Assembly (NCBI GenBank): GCA_034211175.1
Contig: JAXHUH010000208.1
Location: 1 to 30,166, forward strand
Direction of reading: 5' to 3'
DNA from: JAXHUH01 sp034211175
GTDB lineage: Bacteria; Actinomycetota; Acidimicrobiia; Acidimicrobiales; CAIXPF01
Length of the DNA: 30,166 nucleotides
The translations under genes were made by a program, and so were the position numbers. Shown here in pieces: positions 8,086 to 15,891 of this stretch. Under the pieces are notes generated by a model. That model ran no database searches. It saw only the letters and a program-made list of their open reading frames with translations, and had not been told where the DNA came from. Within the stretch, counting starts at the first letter, position 1, and every line of letters starts with the position of its first letter.

Positions 8086-10893
8086 ATGTCCACTGTGGGG
8101 GAGAATGACGACACGTTCACGACACCGCGGGCCTCCGAGGGCACGGCCGGGCCGATGCCGACGACGGAACGGGAGCGCGCGTCCCGGTTGGCGCTGCACC
8201 GTCCGGTCGAGAACCCGTCGTGGTGGTTGCTCCCCCTGCTGCTGCTCGCCCTCCTGGTCGTCGGTTGGGGATGGTGGGCGGCCGACCACGGGCTGAACGA
8301 CCGGGCCGAGCGCGACGCCATCGCCAGGTTGGCGTCGACCCGTGACGGTGTCGCCGCGGCCGCACGGGCGTGGTCCGACGACCTGGACGGCATCACGCGC
8401 TACTGGGCGGGCCGGGACGAGGTCGTCGACGTGGCGCGGGGCATCGGGCCGGCCGGGACGGTGGACGTCCCGACCCGCTCGGACGCAACCCTTCGCCGGG
8501 CGCTGCGGGACCAGCTCGGGCCGTTCGCGGCCACCGCGGGACTCGACGGGTTCGCGGTGATCGGGACGGACGGCACGGTGCTGGCGTCCTCGATCGCCGT
8601 CGCCGTCGGGCGGCCCCACGCCCTCGCCGCCGATGCCCCCGACGAGCTCGCCCGCCTGCTCGCCGGCAACACGGTGACGACCCCGGTGATCGGCGCCGGG
8701 TCGGACGACGCGGCGGACGCCCCCGTCGACGACGGGCCGGTGGTGCTCTCCGGCGCCCCGGTACGAGGTGACGGGAGGGTGATCGGCGCGTTGGTGCTCC
8801 GTGTCCCGGTCGATCACGAGCTGGTGCAGATGATCGGCGAGCGGGCGTTCGAGGGGACCGGACTCGTCCTCGCCGTCGACCGCGCCGGCGACGTGATCAC
8901 CGGATCGGCCGAGCCCGCCCACCTCCCGGAGCGCTGGCGCGTGCCACCCGACGCCTCGTGGCCCGGCCGGGGTGCCGGCGTCCACAGCGACGGCGACGGC
9001 TACCCGGTCGTGACCGCGTGGCGCTGGATGGGCGGGCTCGGGTTCGGGATCGTCGTGCAGCAGGACCGGCCGGAGGCGCTGGCGTTCGCGACCTTCGCCG
9101 CCGGCCTGCTGGCCGTGTTCGCCGTGGTCGTCTGCGTGCTCGTGAGCGCGGTGTGGTTGGTCCCCCAGGTCGTGGCCATCCGCCAGCGCCGGGAGCGGCG
9201 CAGTTGGCTCGAGGCCCAGGCTGCGACGACCGCGGCCGCCGTGGCCAGCGAACGGCGGTACCGATCGCTGATCGATCCGTCGCCCGACGCCGTGCTCCTC
9301 GTCGACCGTCGGGGCGTGATCATCGACGCCAACGTCGCCGCCGCGGACGTCCTCGGGCAGTGTCGCGTCGAGCTCATCGGCCAGCCGATCGCCGTCCTCG
9401 GCTTCGACGCCGAGACCACGCTGGCGGTCGACGACGTGATCGAGCAGGTCGTCATCGACGGCGGTCCCGCGGGCCTCGACCGCGTCCGGTGGGACCCGAC
9501 CGCCGGTCCGCCCGGTTGGTTCCGGCTGCGGGCGGTGCGCGACACGACCGGCGCCGACGACCCCCACGTCCACCTCGTGCTGTCGGACGTGAGCGAGCTC
9601 GTCGACCACCAGGAGCGCCTGGCCGAGCTGGCGCTCGTCGATCCGCTCACCGGCCTCGCCAACCGGCTCGCTGTGATCCGGCGGATCGATGCCGCGATCG
9701 AGCGGGTCGCGGTCGACGGCATCGGCGTCGCCGTGCTGATGGTCGACCTCGACCGGTTCAAGGCGCTCAACGACACCTACGGCCACCACGTCGGTGACGA
9801 GGGCATCCGGGCGGTCGCCCGGGTGCTGTCCGGTCTCGCCGGCTCCGGCACCGTCGGCCGACTCGGCGGCGACGAGTTCGTCGTCGTGGCCACCGACGTC
9901 GACGAGGCCGCCGGCCACGAGCTGGCCGAGCGCACCGGCGAGGCACTGGCATCGGTCGAGATCGAGGTCGGCAGCCGGAGCGTGAAGGTGCTCGGCTCGG
10001 TGGGCTATGCGTTCACCGCGGAGCCGATCAGCTCGAGGGAGCTGATGATCCGGGCCGACCGGGCGCTGCGCGACGCCAAGATCCATCGAGCCGGCAAGGT
10101 CCGCTCCTACGCCTCCCGCCGCCCCGGCCGCCCGTTCTCGACCAACGGGACCCTTCTCGCCGATCTCCACGCCGCGGTCGACCAGGAGCAGTTCGTCCTG
10201 CGGTACCAGCCGATCGTCGACGGCTCGGGCCAGACCTGCGCGGTCGAGGCGTTGGTGCGCTGGACCCATCCCGAGCACGGGCTGCTGCTCCCGGAGCTGT
10301 TCCTTCCCAGCCTGCTCGAGACCGGTCTGCTCCACCGGGTGGGTCGGTGGGTGGTCCGTGAGGCCGCCGACCAGGTGGTCCGCTGGCATGGCGAGGGCCA
10401 CCGGCCCGTTCCGATCCACGTCAACCTGGCACCGGCGGAGCTGAGCTACGACGAGCTGTTCGACGACGTCCGCGACGCCATGGCCCGCGTCCGCGCCGTC
10501 GGGGGCATGTTGTGCTTCGAGATCACCGAGGCCGCGCTCGGCCCCCAGATGTCACCCGAGGGCCTGGCCGCGCTGGCCGCGATCGAGGTGCCCATCGTCC
10601 TCGACGACTTCGGGACGGGTGTCTCGTCGCTGTCCCACCTGCGCCACGAGTGCCTGGCCGGCATCAAGCTCGACCGGTCGTTCGTCCGCAACATCTCGAC
10701 CTCGGACCACACCGACCGGTCGATCCTGTCGGGCACGATCAGCCTCGCCCGCGACCTCGGGCTCGACGTCGTGGCCGAGGGGGTCGAGACCGAGGACCAG
10801 GCGGACTGGCTCCTCGCCCAGGGCTGTGACCACCTCCAGGGCTGGCGCTACGGCGCCGCCGCACGCAGCGAGGACATCACGCTGCCCGGCTGA
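8086..10893 (+). CDS. Membrane-anchored sensor with PAS, GGDEF and EAL domains (cyclic-di-GMP turnover)
   Basis: A 935-residue protein that makes and/or breaks cyclic-di-GMP. Layout: short cytoplasmic N-terminus, membrane helix 1 (about 45-66), an extracytoplasmic sensor region (about 67-330) resembling a double-Cache fold, membrane helix 2 (about 331-362), PAS (about 386-500), GGDEF and EAL. The GGDEF signature is intact (residues 594-598, preceded by DPLTGLANR), with no RxxD inhibitory site upstream. The EAL domain keeps its key residues: EALVRW (721-726), HVNLAP, FEITEAAL, LDDFGTGVSSL (840 on), IKLDRSFV (Lys861) and VVAEGVET with a final GCDHLQGW. Both activities are therefore possible. 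ATG 8086 has no Shine-Dalgarno sequence and may be leaderless; ATG 8155 is the alternative. Confidence 0.93.
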   Translation: MSTVGENDDTFTTPRASEGTAGPMPTTERERASRLALHRPVENPSWWLLPLLLLALLVVGWGWWAADHGLNDRAERDAIARLASTRDGVAAAARAWSDDLDGITRYWAGRDEVVDVARGIGPAGTVDVPTRSDATLRRALRDQLGPFAATAGLDGFAVIGTDGTVLASSIAVAVGRPHALAADAPDELARLLAGNTVTTPVIGAGSDDAADAPVDDGPVVLSGAPVRGDGRVIGALVLRVPVDHELVQMIGERAFEGTGLVLAVDRAGDVITGSAEPAHLPERWRVPPDASWPGRGAGVHSDGDGYPVVTAWRWMGGLGFGIVVQQDRPEALAFATFAAGLLAVFAVVVCVLVSAVWLVPQVVAIRQRRERRSWLEAQAATTAAAVASERRYRSLIDPSPDAVLLVDRRGVIIDANVAAADVLGQCRVELIGQPIAVLGFDAETTLAVDDVIEQVVIDGGPAGLDRVRWDPTAGPPGWFRLRAVRDTTGADDPHVHLVLSDVSELVDHQERLAELALVDPLTGLANRLAVIRRIDAAIERVAVDGIGVAVLMVDLDRFKALNDTYGHHVGDEGIRAVARVLSGLAGSGTVGRLGGDEFVVVATDVDEAAGHELAERTGEALASVEIEVGSRSVKVLGSVGYAFTAEPISSRELMIRADRALRDAKIHRAGKVRSYASRRPGRPFSTNGTLLADLHAAVDQEQFVLRYQPIVDGSGQTCAVEALVRWTHPEHGLLLPELFLPSLLETGLLHRVGRWVVREAADQVVRWHGEGHRPVPIHVNLAPAELSYDELFDDVRDAMARVRAVGGMLCFEITEAALGPQMSPEGLAALAAIEVPIVLDDFGTGVSSLSHLRHECLAGIKLDRSFVRNISTSDHTDRSILSGTISLARDLGLDVVAEGVETEDQADWLLAQGCDHLQGWRYGAAARSEDITLPG

Positions 10894-10925
10894 GCGCGGT
10901 CGGCCGCCGGTTTGCCGTGTGTGTC

Positions 10926-10946
10926 GACGGCTCCGGCCGGAGCGTC
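10926..10946. terminator. Hairpin between convergent genes
   Basis: GCTCCGGCCGGAGC (10930-10943) is a perfect 14-bp palindrome flanked by GAC (10926-10928) and GTC (10944-10946), giving a GC-rich stem. It lies between the stop codons of two convergent genes and could act in both directions. There is no T-run, as is common in high-GC actinobacteria. Confidence 0.5.
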
Positions 10947-12069
10947 AGGCGCCGTCGTTCAGGCCGGCGAACCCCGAGGGCGCGTGGGGGCCGATCGCCA
11001 GCTGCTCCAGGACGCCGGTGCCGACACGATCGCCCCAGCGGGCCGTGCACAGCGCCTGGACGTGGAGGTGGTGGAGCTCGGTCGGGTCGAGCTCGTCCAA
11101 CTTCCAGCGCCCCACGCCGACGGCCTCCTCCCCGACCCAGCTGCCGTGGGAGAACTCGGGATGGAAGTACCCGATGCCGAGCATCTGGAAGTCGACGAGC
11201 GGTTCGAGCTCGATGCGGTGGATCTCCCCGCCGAGCATCGTCAGGTCGATCGCGGCCCGGCCCGCGCGACGGGTGCCGGGGCGCCAGTCGATCTCCCAGC
11301 TGACGTCGACCGCATGGTCGACCGCGGTCCCGCCGTCGCCGTCGCCGTTGCCGTCGTCGTCGGCGGCGAACCGGGGAGCGATGGCGCCGTTCTGGTGCCA
11401 GCGACGGCCGTCACCGTCCTCCTGCACGTCGAAGTGGACGCACGCGTCGTCGAACACGATCGGCGACCACAGCCAGAAGAACTGCGGGAGCGCGGTCGGC
11501 GGCGCGCCACCGTCGCGCTCGCCGATGTTGCGGATGCCCCACGATCGGTCGCGTGACCCGACGAACGTGTCGGGGGTGATCTCGATGCGCTCGCCCTCGA
11601 CGACCACGTGCCCGGACCAGGTGCCGAACTGGGTCAGCCGCGTGTAGTCCATGATCTTGCGCGTCCCCGCGTACCGGGTGAACCGCGGTTCCTCGAGCGC
11701 GTCGGTCACCCGCGTGAACGTCAGGTCGGCCTCGATGCCGGCGTCGTTCGGCGCCACGACGACGCGCAGGCGCCGCAAGGGCTCGAGGACCTCGACCGTG
11801 ATCGGGCCGACCCGCATGTCGACCCGGTCGAGCGGCGCCCGACGCGACCCGTGCACGCTGGTCTGGACGCCGTCGCGCACGACGCTGAACGCCGCGTCCT
11901 GCACCGACCGGTTCGGGTACAGGCCCCAGGCCGCGGCGAAGAACAACGACCCGTCGGCCCGGTACCCGTTGAAGAAGTAGCGGTCGTAGACGTTGCGGTC
12001 GCCGGTCGCCGGCTGGGCGATCGGCTCGGGGGTCTGGTGGATCGGGAAGTCGTCGAAGGGGGTGATCAC
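10945..12069 (-). CDS. Conserved hypothetical protein, possible CrtC/AttH-like beta-barrel
   Basis: A 374-residue soluble protein without signal peptide or membrane helices. The style of the sequence, with many aromatic beta strands (NVYDRYFFNGYRADGSLFFAAAWG, QFFWLWSPIVFDDACVHFDVQ, GSRDRSWGIR), recalls the two-domain lipocalin-like proteins of the CrtC/AttH group and actinobacterial DUF7064/7065-like proteins. This is a fold impression from motif style, not a proven relationship. The gene lies 24 bp downstream of the kinase-like gene on the same strand, so the two probably form an operon and act on the same, unknown, compound. Such hypotheticals often accompany lipid or terpenoid catabolism genes in actinomycetes. 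Confidence 0.7.
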   Translation of the reverse strand: MITPFDDFPIHQTPEPIAQPATGDRNVYDRYFFNGYRADGSLFFAAAWGLYPNRSVQDAAFSVVRDGVQTSVHGSRRAPLDRVDMRVGPITVEVLEPLRRLRVVVAPNDAGIEADLTFTRVTDALEEPRFTRYAGTRKIMDYTRLTQFGTWSGHVVVEGERIEITPDTFVGSRDRSWGIRNIGERDGGAPPTALPQFFWLWSPIVFDDACVHFDVQEDGDGRRWHQNGAIAPRFAADDDGNGDGDGGTAVDHAVDVSWEIDWRPGTRRAGRAAIDLTMLGGEIHRIELEPLVDFQMLGIGYFHPEFSHGSWVGEEAVGVGRWKLDELDPTELHHLHVQALCTARWGDRVGTGVLEQLAIGPHAPSGFAGLNDGA

Positions 12070-12093
12070 GGCAACGGGGCTCCGGCGGTCGGG

Positions 12094-13176
12094 TCAGCCG
12101 CCGGTGAGCAGGCCGACGGTGTCGTGGTCGGCCGCCATGGCGGCCGAGCGGTTCGCCATGGCCATGAACATCGTGTCGCCGCGGTCGGTGCGACCGACGA
12201 GCATCGAGGCGAACACCGCCATGATCATGCAGGCGTGGGCCGATCGGCGGTAGTCCTCGAAGCACTCGTCGAACGAGTACCCGGTCACGCCCCGTGCGGT
12301 GAGGGCGGCGTGGTACCGACGGACGAGGTCCTCCTCGTTGTCCCGGCGGACCTCGGGAGCGAAGGCGCTGCCCAGGAAGTAGGCGACGTCGGAGGCGCCG
12401 GCGCCGAGCTGGACCGTCTGCCAGTCGACCACCGTGATCGGTCGGCCGCCCTCCGCCGAGGCGAACAACATGTTGTCGAGGCGGAAGTCCCCGTGGACGG
12501 CGGTGCGCATCCCGGGCCGGTTGGCCGCGGCCGCGTCGACCGACGCCACCAGGCGACGGCCCTCCTCCAGGGTCACGGCGTCGAGCGTCGACTCGTAGCG
12601 CTCGACGAACGCCTTCCACATCGGCGGCAGCACGGTGGGCAGGTCGAGCTGCGTGCGCCGGTCGAGCCACGCCAGCTCCGTGAGCGCCGGGTCGTCCCAG
12701 CAGGTCGCGTGGAGCGCGGCCGCCTCGTCGACGGCGAGCGCCGCCTGCTCGACCGTGCAGCCGACGATCTGGTCGGCCTGGGTCGCGGGCGCGAGGTCCT
12801 CGAGCACGAGCACCACGTCCGCGGTGCCCGACTCGATGTCGGCCCAGTGGCAGTGCGGTCGGCTCACGGCCACCCGGTCGGCGAGGTCGCGGTAGAAGGC
12901 GACCTCGGTCTCGTAGGTGAGCGTGGCGATGCCACCCGCGGCCGACACCGGGTCGCGCGAGGAGAACTTGCAGACGACCGACCCGGGGCCCGGGTTGCCG
13001 GCGTAGCCGAGCCGGTAGCGCACGTTGGCGCCGACCTGGCCGGTGCCGATGTCCTCGGCCACGAACGCGTCGACCTCGGTCGACGCGTCGATGGCGCCGT
13101 CGTGGCGGAGGACGTGGGTGAGCCACTCGGCGGTGACGAGGTCCGGGTCGGTGACGAGCGGGGGACGGGTCAGCAC
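12094..13176 (-). CDS. Aminoglycoside phosphotransferase/ecdysteroid kinase-like protein
   Basis: A 360-residue protein-kinase-fold small-molecule kinase. The catalytic loop HGDFRLDNMLF and the metal-binding VVDWQTVQLGAGASDVAYFLG are clear, as are the hinge region VVLVLEDLAPA and the HATCWDDP motif shared with CHK/ecdysteroid kinase-like families. The substrate is more likely an alcohol or lipid-like metabolite than an antibiotic. GTG 13176 (MLTRPPLVTDPDLV) is preferred; the frame is open up to 13335, but that extension has low-complexity composition and overlaps a likely promoter with TTGACC at 13344-13349. It probably forms a two-gene operon with the hypothetical gene downstream. Confidence 0.85.
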   Translation of the reverse strand: MLTRPPLVTDPDLVTAEWLTHVLRHDGAIDASTEVDAFVAEDIGTGQVGANVRYRLGYAGNPGPGSVVCKFSSRDPVSAAGGIATLTYETEVAFYRDLADRVAVSRPHCHWADIESGTADVVLVLEDLAPATQADQIVGCTVEQAALAVDEAAALHATCWDDPALTELAWLDRRTQLDLPTVLPPMWKAFVERYESTLDAVTLEEGRRLVASVDAAAANRPGMRTAVHGDFRLDNMLFASAEGGRPITVVDWQTVQLGAGASDVAYFLGSAFAPEVRRDNEEDLVRRYHAALTARGVTGYSFDECFEDYRRSAHACMIMAVFASMLVGRTDRGDTMFMAMANRSAAMAADHDTVGLLTGG

Positions 13177-13320
13177 GGCCGGCCCCCGTTCCCGTCGTCG
13201 AACGACCTCGTCGCCCCGCAGCGCACGTCCGCTGCCGCACGCGCCTGCGGCGTCGAGCAAGCCCCCATGGGTCCTCCCCCTCGTCGCGAACCCGCCGATC
13301 GTCCCCGGACCGGTCGGCCC

Positions 13321-13349
13321 GACATGGTGCCACATGTCACGTCGGTCAA
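13321..13349 (-). promoter_or_regulatory. Putative promoter and operator of the kinase operon
   Basis: On the minus strand TTGACC (13344-13349) is followed after 17 bp by CATGTC, and the inverted repeat GACATG (13321-13326) gtgcca CATGTC (13333-13338) overlaps the presumed -10 region. This is a suitable place for a repressor such as a TetR or MarR protein. The -10 match is weak, so the assignment is tentative. Confidence 0.35.
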
Positions 13350-13404
13350 TCGAAACCTGTCGTTCCCGGCGGTCGGTGCGGTCGGTGTGGTCGCGCCGCG
13401 GTCA

Positions 13405-13875
13405 TCAGGGCGGGTCGGGGAACCCCCCGGGCATCGCGACCCCTCGGAGGGTGGCCCGCAGGCGGTCCCGCTGCTCGTCGGGGAGGTCCCCGAGGAGCTG
13501 GTCGTCGAGCCGGGCGACGACGGTGCCGGCCCAGTCGAGCAGCTCACGGCCGGCGTCCGTGACCTCGAGGACGACGGGATGGCCCTGTCCCGCGGTGGCG
13601 CGGTCGACGGCGCCCAGCTCCTCCAGTCGCAGCACCGTGGCCCGCATGCTCTGGGGCGTCACACCGGCTCGACGGGCGAGGTCGCTGTAGGAGGCGTCGG
13701 GCCTGCGGGCGAGGTGGCCGAGTGCGCCGACGTGGCGGAGGGACAGGCCCCGGGTCGCGAGCGTCTCGTCGATGCGGCGTTGCGCGGTGCGGCCGGCCGC
13801 CACCAGCAGGAATGCCAGGGTCGTGGGGAGCGGCGCGGCGGACGGTGGATCGCCGGGTGCTGCGCGTTCGGTCAC
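13405..13875 (-). CDS. MarR-family transcriptional regulator
   Basis: A 156-residue winged-helix protein with the usual MarR layout: N-terminal dimerisation helix (TLAFLLVAAGRTAQRRIDETLATRGLS), helix-turn-helix SYSDLARRAGVTPQSMRATVLRLEELGAV, wing DRATAGQGHPVVLEVTDAGREL and a C-terminal helix pair. It starts at GTG 13875. The gene is divergent from the pair of small membrane protein genes at 14036-15003, and two near-identical palindromic repeats lie in the shared 160-bp region. Autorepression and control of the membrane proteins are therefore likely. The ligand is unknown. Confidence 0.92.
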   Translation of the reverse strand: MTERAAPGDPPSAAPLPTTLAFLLVAAGRTAQRRIDETLATRGLSLRHVGALGHLARRPDASYSDLARRAGVTPQSMRATVLRLEELGAVDRATAGQGHPVVLEVTDAGRELLDWAGTVVARLDDQLLGDLPDEQRDRLRATLRGVAMPGGFPDPP

Positions 13876-13923
13876 TCGCCCTCCACCGCCTCGCCCTCCG
13901 CCGCCTCGTCGTCCGGCCGCCTG

Positions 13924-13972
13924 CAGTCCAACTTGGAGCGTATCTAGCAGTTCAACTTGCAGTCTGACTGCA
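13924..13972. promoter_or_regulatory. Probable MarR operator: repeated 15-bp near-palindrome plus inverted repeat
   Basis: CAGTCCAACTTGGAG (13924-13938) and CAGTTCAACTTGCAG (13948-13962) match at 13 of 15 positions and are 24 bp apart. TCCAACTTGGA within the first is palindromic around its centre. The second runs into TGCAGT-CTG-ACTGCA (13958-13972), a perfect inverted repeat. The block sits 49 bp before the MarR start and 64 bp before the divergent membrane-protein start. Confidence 0.65.
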
Positions 13973-14035
13973 TGTCTGGCTCAATGTGGCGATGAGCGAT
14001 CTCCTGAGCCCGGACGGGGCGGGGACCTGAGTGCC

Positions 14036-14488
14036 ATGTGGAGCACCCGCGTGATCCTCCTCGTCGGGCACGTCCTCGCCGCTGTGCTGCTCGTCGGCCC
14101 GGCGACGGTGGCGGCGAGTGCGTTCCCCCGGCAGGTGAGGGCTGGCTCGGCGGGCGAGCAGGCGGCGCTCGGCGCGGCCCGTGCGTTCCATCGGATCACC
14201 CGCTCCTACGGCACCGCCTCGGTCGCGGTGGGCGCCGTCGGCGTGGCGCTGGCCGCCGAGAGCGATTGGTGGTCGGCGACGTGGCTCCAGGTGGCGATCG
14301 CGCTGTACATCGCCGGCCTGGCCGTCCTGCTCGGCGCCGTCGTCCCCCTCCAGGGTCGGCTGCTGGCCCACGCCGAGCGCGCCGAGCCCGTCGCGGCCCC
14401 GCTGGTCGGTCGCCTCCACGCCGCCACCGGCGCCTACGCCATGTCCTGGCTCGCCGTCCTCGTGCTCATGGTGGCGAAGCCGTGGTGA
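14036..14488 (+). CDS. Small integral membrane protein, DUF2269-like
   Basis: A 150-residue protein with four predicted membrane helices: VILLVGHVLAAVLLVGPATVAA, ASVAVGAVGVALA, LQVAIALYIAGLAVLLGAVVP and GAYAMSWLAVLVLMV. The helix pattern and the HVLAAVLLVGP start recall DUF2269-type proteins of unknown function; this assignment is moderate. ATG 14036 is chosen, with GGGGA about 10 nt upstream. The last codons, AAG CCG TGG TGA, are the first element of the 74-bp tandem repeat that separates this gene from the next. The gene is divergent from the MarR gene and probably under its control. Confidence 0.7.
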   Translation: MWSTRVILLVGHVLAAVLLVGPATVAASAFPRQVRAGSAGEQAALGAARAFHRITRSYGTASVAVGAVGVALAAESDWWSATWLQVAIALYIAGLAVLLGAVVPLQGRLLAHAERAEPVAAPLVGRLHAATGAYAMSWLAVLVLMVAKPW

Positions 14489-14712
14489 GCGTGGGCGCGG
14501 GTCGTCGTGTTCGGGTGCGGCGTCGCCACCAGTCGGGAATCGCAGGGGCGAAGCCGTGGTGAGCGTGGGCGAGGGTCGTCGTGTTGGGGTGCGGCGTCGC
14601 CACCAGTCGGGGATCGCAGGGGCGAAGCCGTGGTGAGCGTGGGCGAGGGTCGTCGTGTTGGGGTGCGGCGTCGCCACCAGTCGGGGATCGCAGGGGCGAA
14701 GCCATGGTGAGG
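14473..14712 (+). repeat. 74-bp tandem repeat (3 full copies plus a partial) with chained mini-ORFs
   Basis: Full copies start at 14473, 14547 and 14621; a partial copy runs from 14695 into the DUF3817 gene. Copies 2 and 3 are identical, copy 1 differs at three bases. The first two full copies each end, and the third runs into the partial copy, with AGGGGCGAAGCC before GTG or ATG, that is, a ribosome binding site about 7 nt before a start. Each start opens a 26-codon frame (14482-14562, 14556-14636, 14630-14710) reading MVSVGxGRRVxVRRRHQSGI...AKPW, whose TGA overlaps the next start (GTGGTGA or ATGGTGA). The upstream gene also ends in AKPW-TGA. The likely origin is amplification of sequence at an original ATGGTGA gene junction. 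Confidence 0.92.
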
Positions 14713-15003
14713 GTGCTGCGGGTGGTGGCGCCGATCGAGGCGTGCACCTACCTGGTGCTGCTCGGGACGCTCGCCCTGCGGCTCGTGGCGGGCGGGCCCG
14801 ATGTGAGCGACGTCATCGGTCCGGTCCACGGGCTCGTGTTCCTGACCTACGCCGTCGTCGTCGTGCTGGCCCGGGAGGACGCGGGGTGGTCGGGCCGGCG
14901 GACGCTGACCATCGCGGGCGCAGCGGCGGTGCCGCTCGGCGGCTTCTACGTCGCGCGAGCGCTCGCCGACGGCGCCGGTCGCCGGGGCACGGGGGAGACC
15001 TGA
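14704..15003 (+). CDS. DUF3817 family small membrane protein
   Basis: A 99-residue protein with the DUF3817 pattern: an N-terminal VRVLRVVAPIEACTYLVLLGTLALR helix, the conserved VIGPVHGLVFLTYAVVVVLA helix and a third helix IAGAAAVPLGGFYVARAL. Actinobacterial DUF3817 proteins are membrane proteins of unknown role, sometimes fused to or next to transporters. ATG 14704 is preceded by AGGGG (14692-14696), which belongs to the last full copy of the upstream 74-bp repeat, so translation depends on repeat sequence. It is co-directional with the DUF2269-like gene and convergent with the MerR gene, 13 bp from it. Confidence 0.88.
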   Translation: MVRVLRVVAPIEACTYLVLLGTLALRLVAGGPDVSDVIGPVHGLVFLTYAVVVVLAREDAGWSGRRTLTIAGAAAVPLGGFYVARALADGAGRRGTGET

Positions 15004-15016
15004 CCGACCGCTCGGG

Positions 15017-15814
15017 TCAGTGGGCGCCGACCCGGAACACGGGCCAGCCGATCTCGGTGCGCCACGCATCGGGGTCGGCCGTGTCCCGGGGCCCGACGAC
15101 GTAGATCTCGCGCACCGGCCCGGCGACGGCGAGCGCGTTCTCCACGACCCAGGTGCCGAGCCGGCCGTAGGTGACGTCGATGTCGTCGTGCTCGCCGGCG
15201 TGGGTGGTCACGGCCAGCTCCACGGCCGGCAGTGTGGCCGGGTGGACGCGACCGATCTGCGGCGGGTCCTCCGTCGGCCGGTAGACCAACAGGTGCCCCC
15301 GCCCCGTCTCGAAGAACGCGTTGTCGTAGAGGCCGCCGGGGACGCCCTCGCGGTCGGGCACCACGGCGTCGATCTCGGCCATCGCACCCGCGTACCACCC
15401 GAGGACGTGCTCGCGCGCCACGTCGTCCTCGACCGCGGCGACCGTGGTCGCGGGCACCTCGCGCAGCTCGACATCGAGCTGGGCCGGCTCGGGCCGGAGC
15501 AGGCGGTGGAGCGACGCCACGGCGGCGCGGGTGCGGTCGAGCTGTGCCTCGAGCCGCTGGAGGTGGTCGGCGACGAGCGATGCCCGCACCTGCGGATCGG
15601 GTGTGTGGACGATGCGGCGGACGTCGGCGAGCGGGACCTCCAGCTCGCGCAGCCGGTGGATGACCTGGGCCGTCGGGATCTGTTCCGCGGTGTAGTAGCG
15701 GTAGCCGCTCGAGGGGTCGACCGTCGCGGGCTCGAGCAGGCCCGCTTCGTGGTACCGCCGCAGGGCCCGCACGTTCAGGTGCGTGAGCTGGGAGAACTCA
15801 CCGATCGACAGCAC
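15017..15814 (-). CDS. MerR-family regulator with GyrI-like effector domain
   Basis: A 265-residue multidrug-sensor type regulator (BmrR/TipA-like architecture). Residues 1-70 are the MerR winged helix (VLSIGEFSQLTHLNVRALRRYHEAGLLEP, SGYRYYTAEQI), followed by a coiled-coil dimerisation helix (about 75-110) and a GyrI-like ligand-binding domain to the end (VPATTVAAVEDDV, GGLYDNAFFETGRGHLLVYRP, ELAVTTHAGEHDDIDVTYGRLGTWV). GTG 15814 is the correct start: the in-frame extension to 15925 crosses the operator and the divergent gene. It is divergent from the SnoaL-like gene, with an almost perfect palindrome between them, so autoregulation and control of that gene are likely. Ligand unknown; lipophilic cations are common for relatives. 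Confidence 0.93.
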   Translation of the reverse strand: MLSIGEFSQLTHLNVRALRRYHEAGLLEPATVDPSSGYRYYTAEQIPTAQVIHRLRELEVPLADVRRIVHTPDPQVRASLVADHLQRLEAQLDRTRAAVASLHRLLRPEPAQLDVELREVPATTVAAVEDDVAREHVLGWYAGAMAEIDAVVPDREGVPGGLYDNAFFETGRGHLLVYRPTEDPPQIGRVHPATLPAVELAVTTHAGEHDDIDVTYGRLGTWVVENALAVAGPVREIYVVGPRDTADPDAWRTEIGWPVFRVGAH

Positions 15815-15825
15815 GCGGCCACTGT

Positions 15826-15885
15826 GAACCCTCCCCCGGGGGAGAGTCCAGCGCTTGACCCTCGTCGCGGGGGAGGCCGCACGGT
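15826..15885. promoter_or_regulatory. MerR operator palindrome and promoter of the SnoaL-like gene
   Basis: ACCCTCCCCCGGGGGAGAGT (15828-15847) is palindromic except for one base pair. A related ACCCTC-N9-GAG element follows at 15858-15875. TTGACC (15855-15860) and CACGGT (15880-15885) are 19 bp apart, the long spacer typical of promoters activated by MerR proteins by DNA distortion, and the second element lies inside that spacer. The start of the SnoaL-like gene is 7 bp after the proposed -10 box, so its transcript would be nearly leaderless. Confidence 0.65.
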
Positions 15886-15891
15886 GACGGC

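Noticed and set aside
13177..13335. N-terminal extension of the kinase-like protein
   Set aside because: Basic low-complexity sequence without similarity to the family and overlapping the likely promoter.
14473..14712. CRISPR-like array
   Set aside because: The 74-bp units are directly contiguous with no unique spacers, and there are no cas genes.
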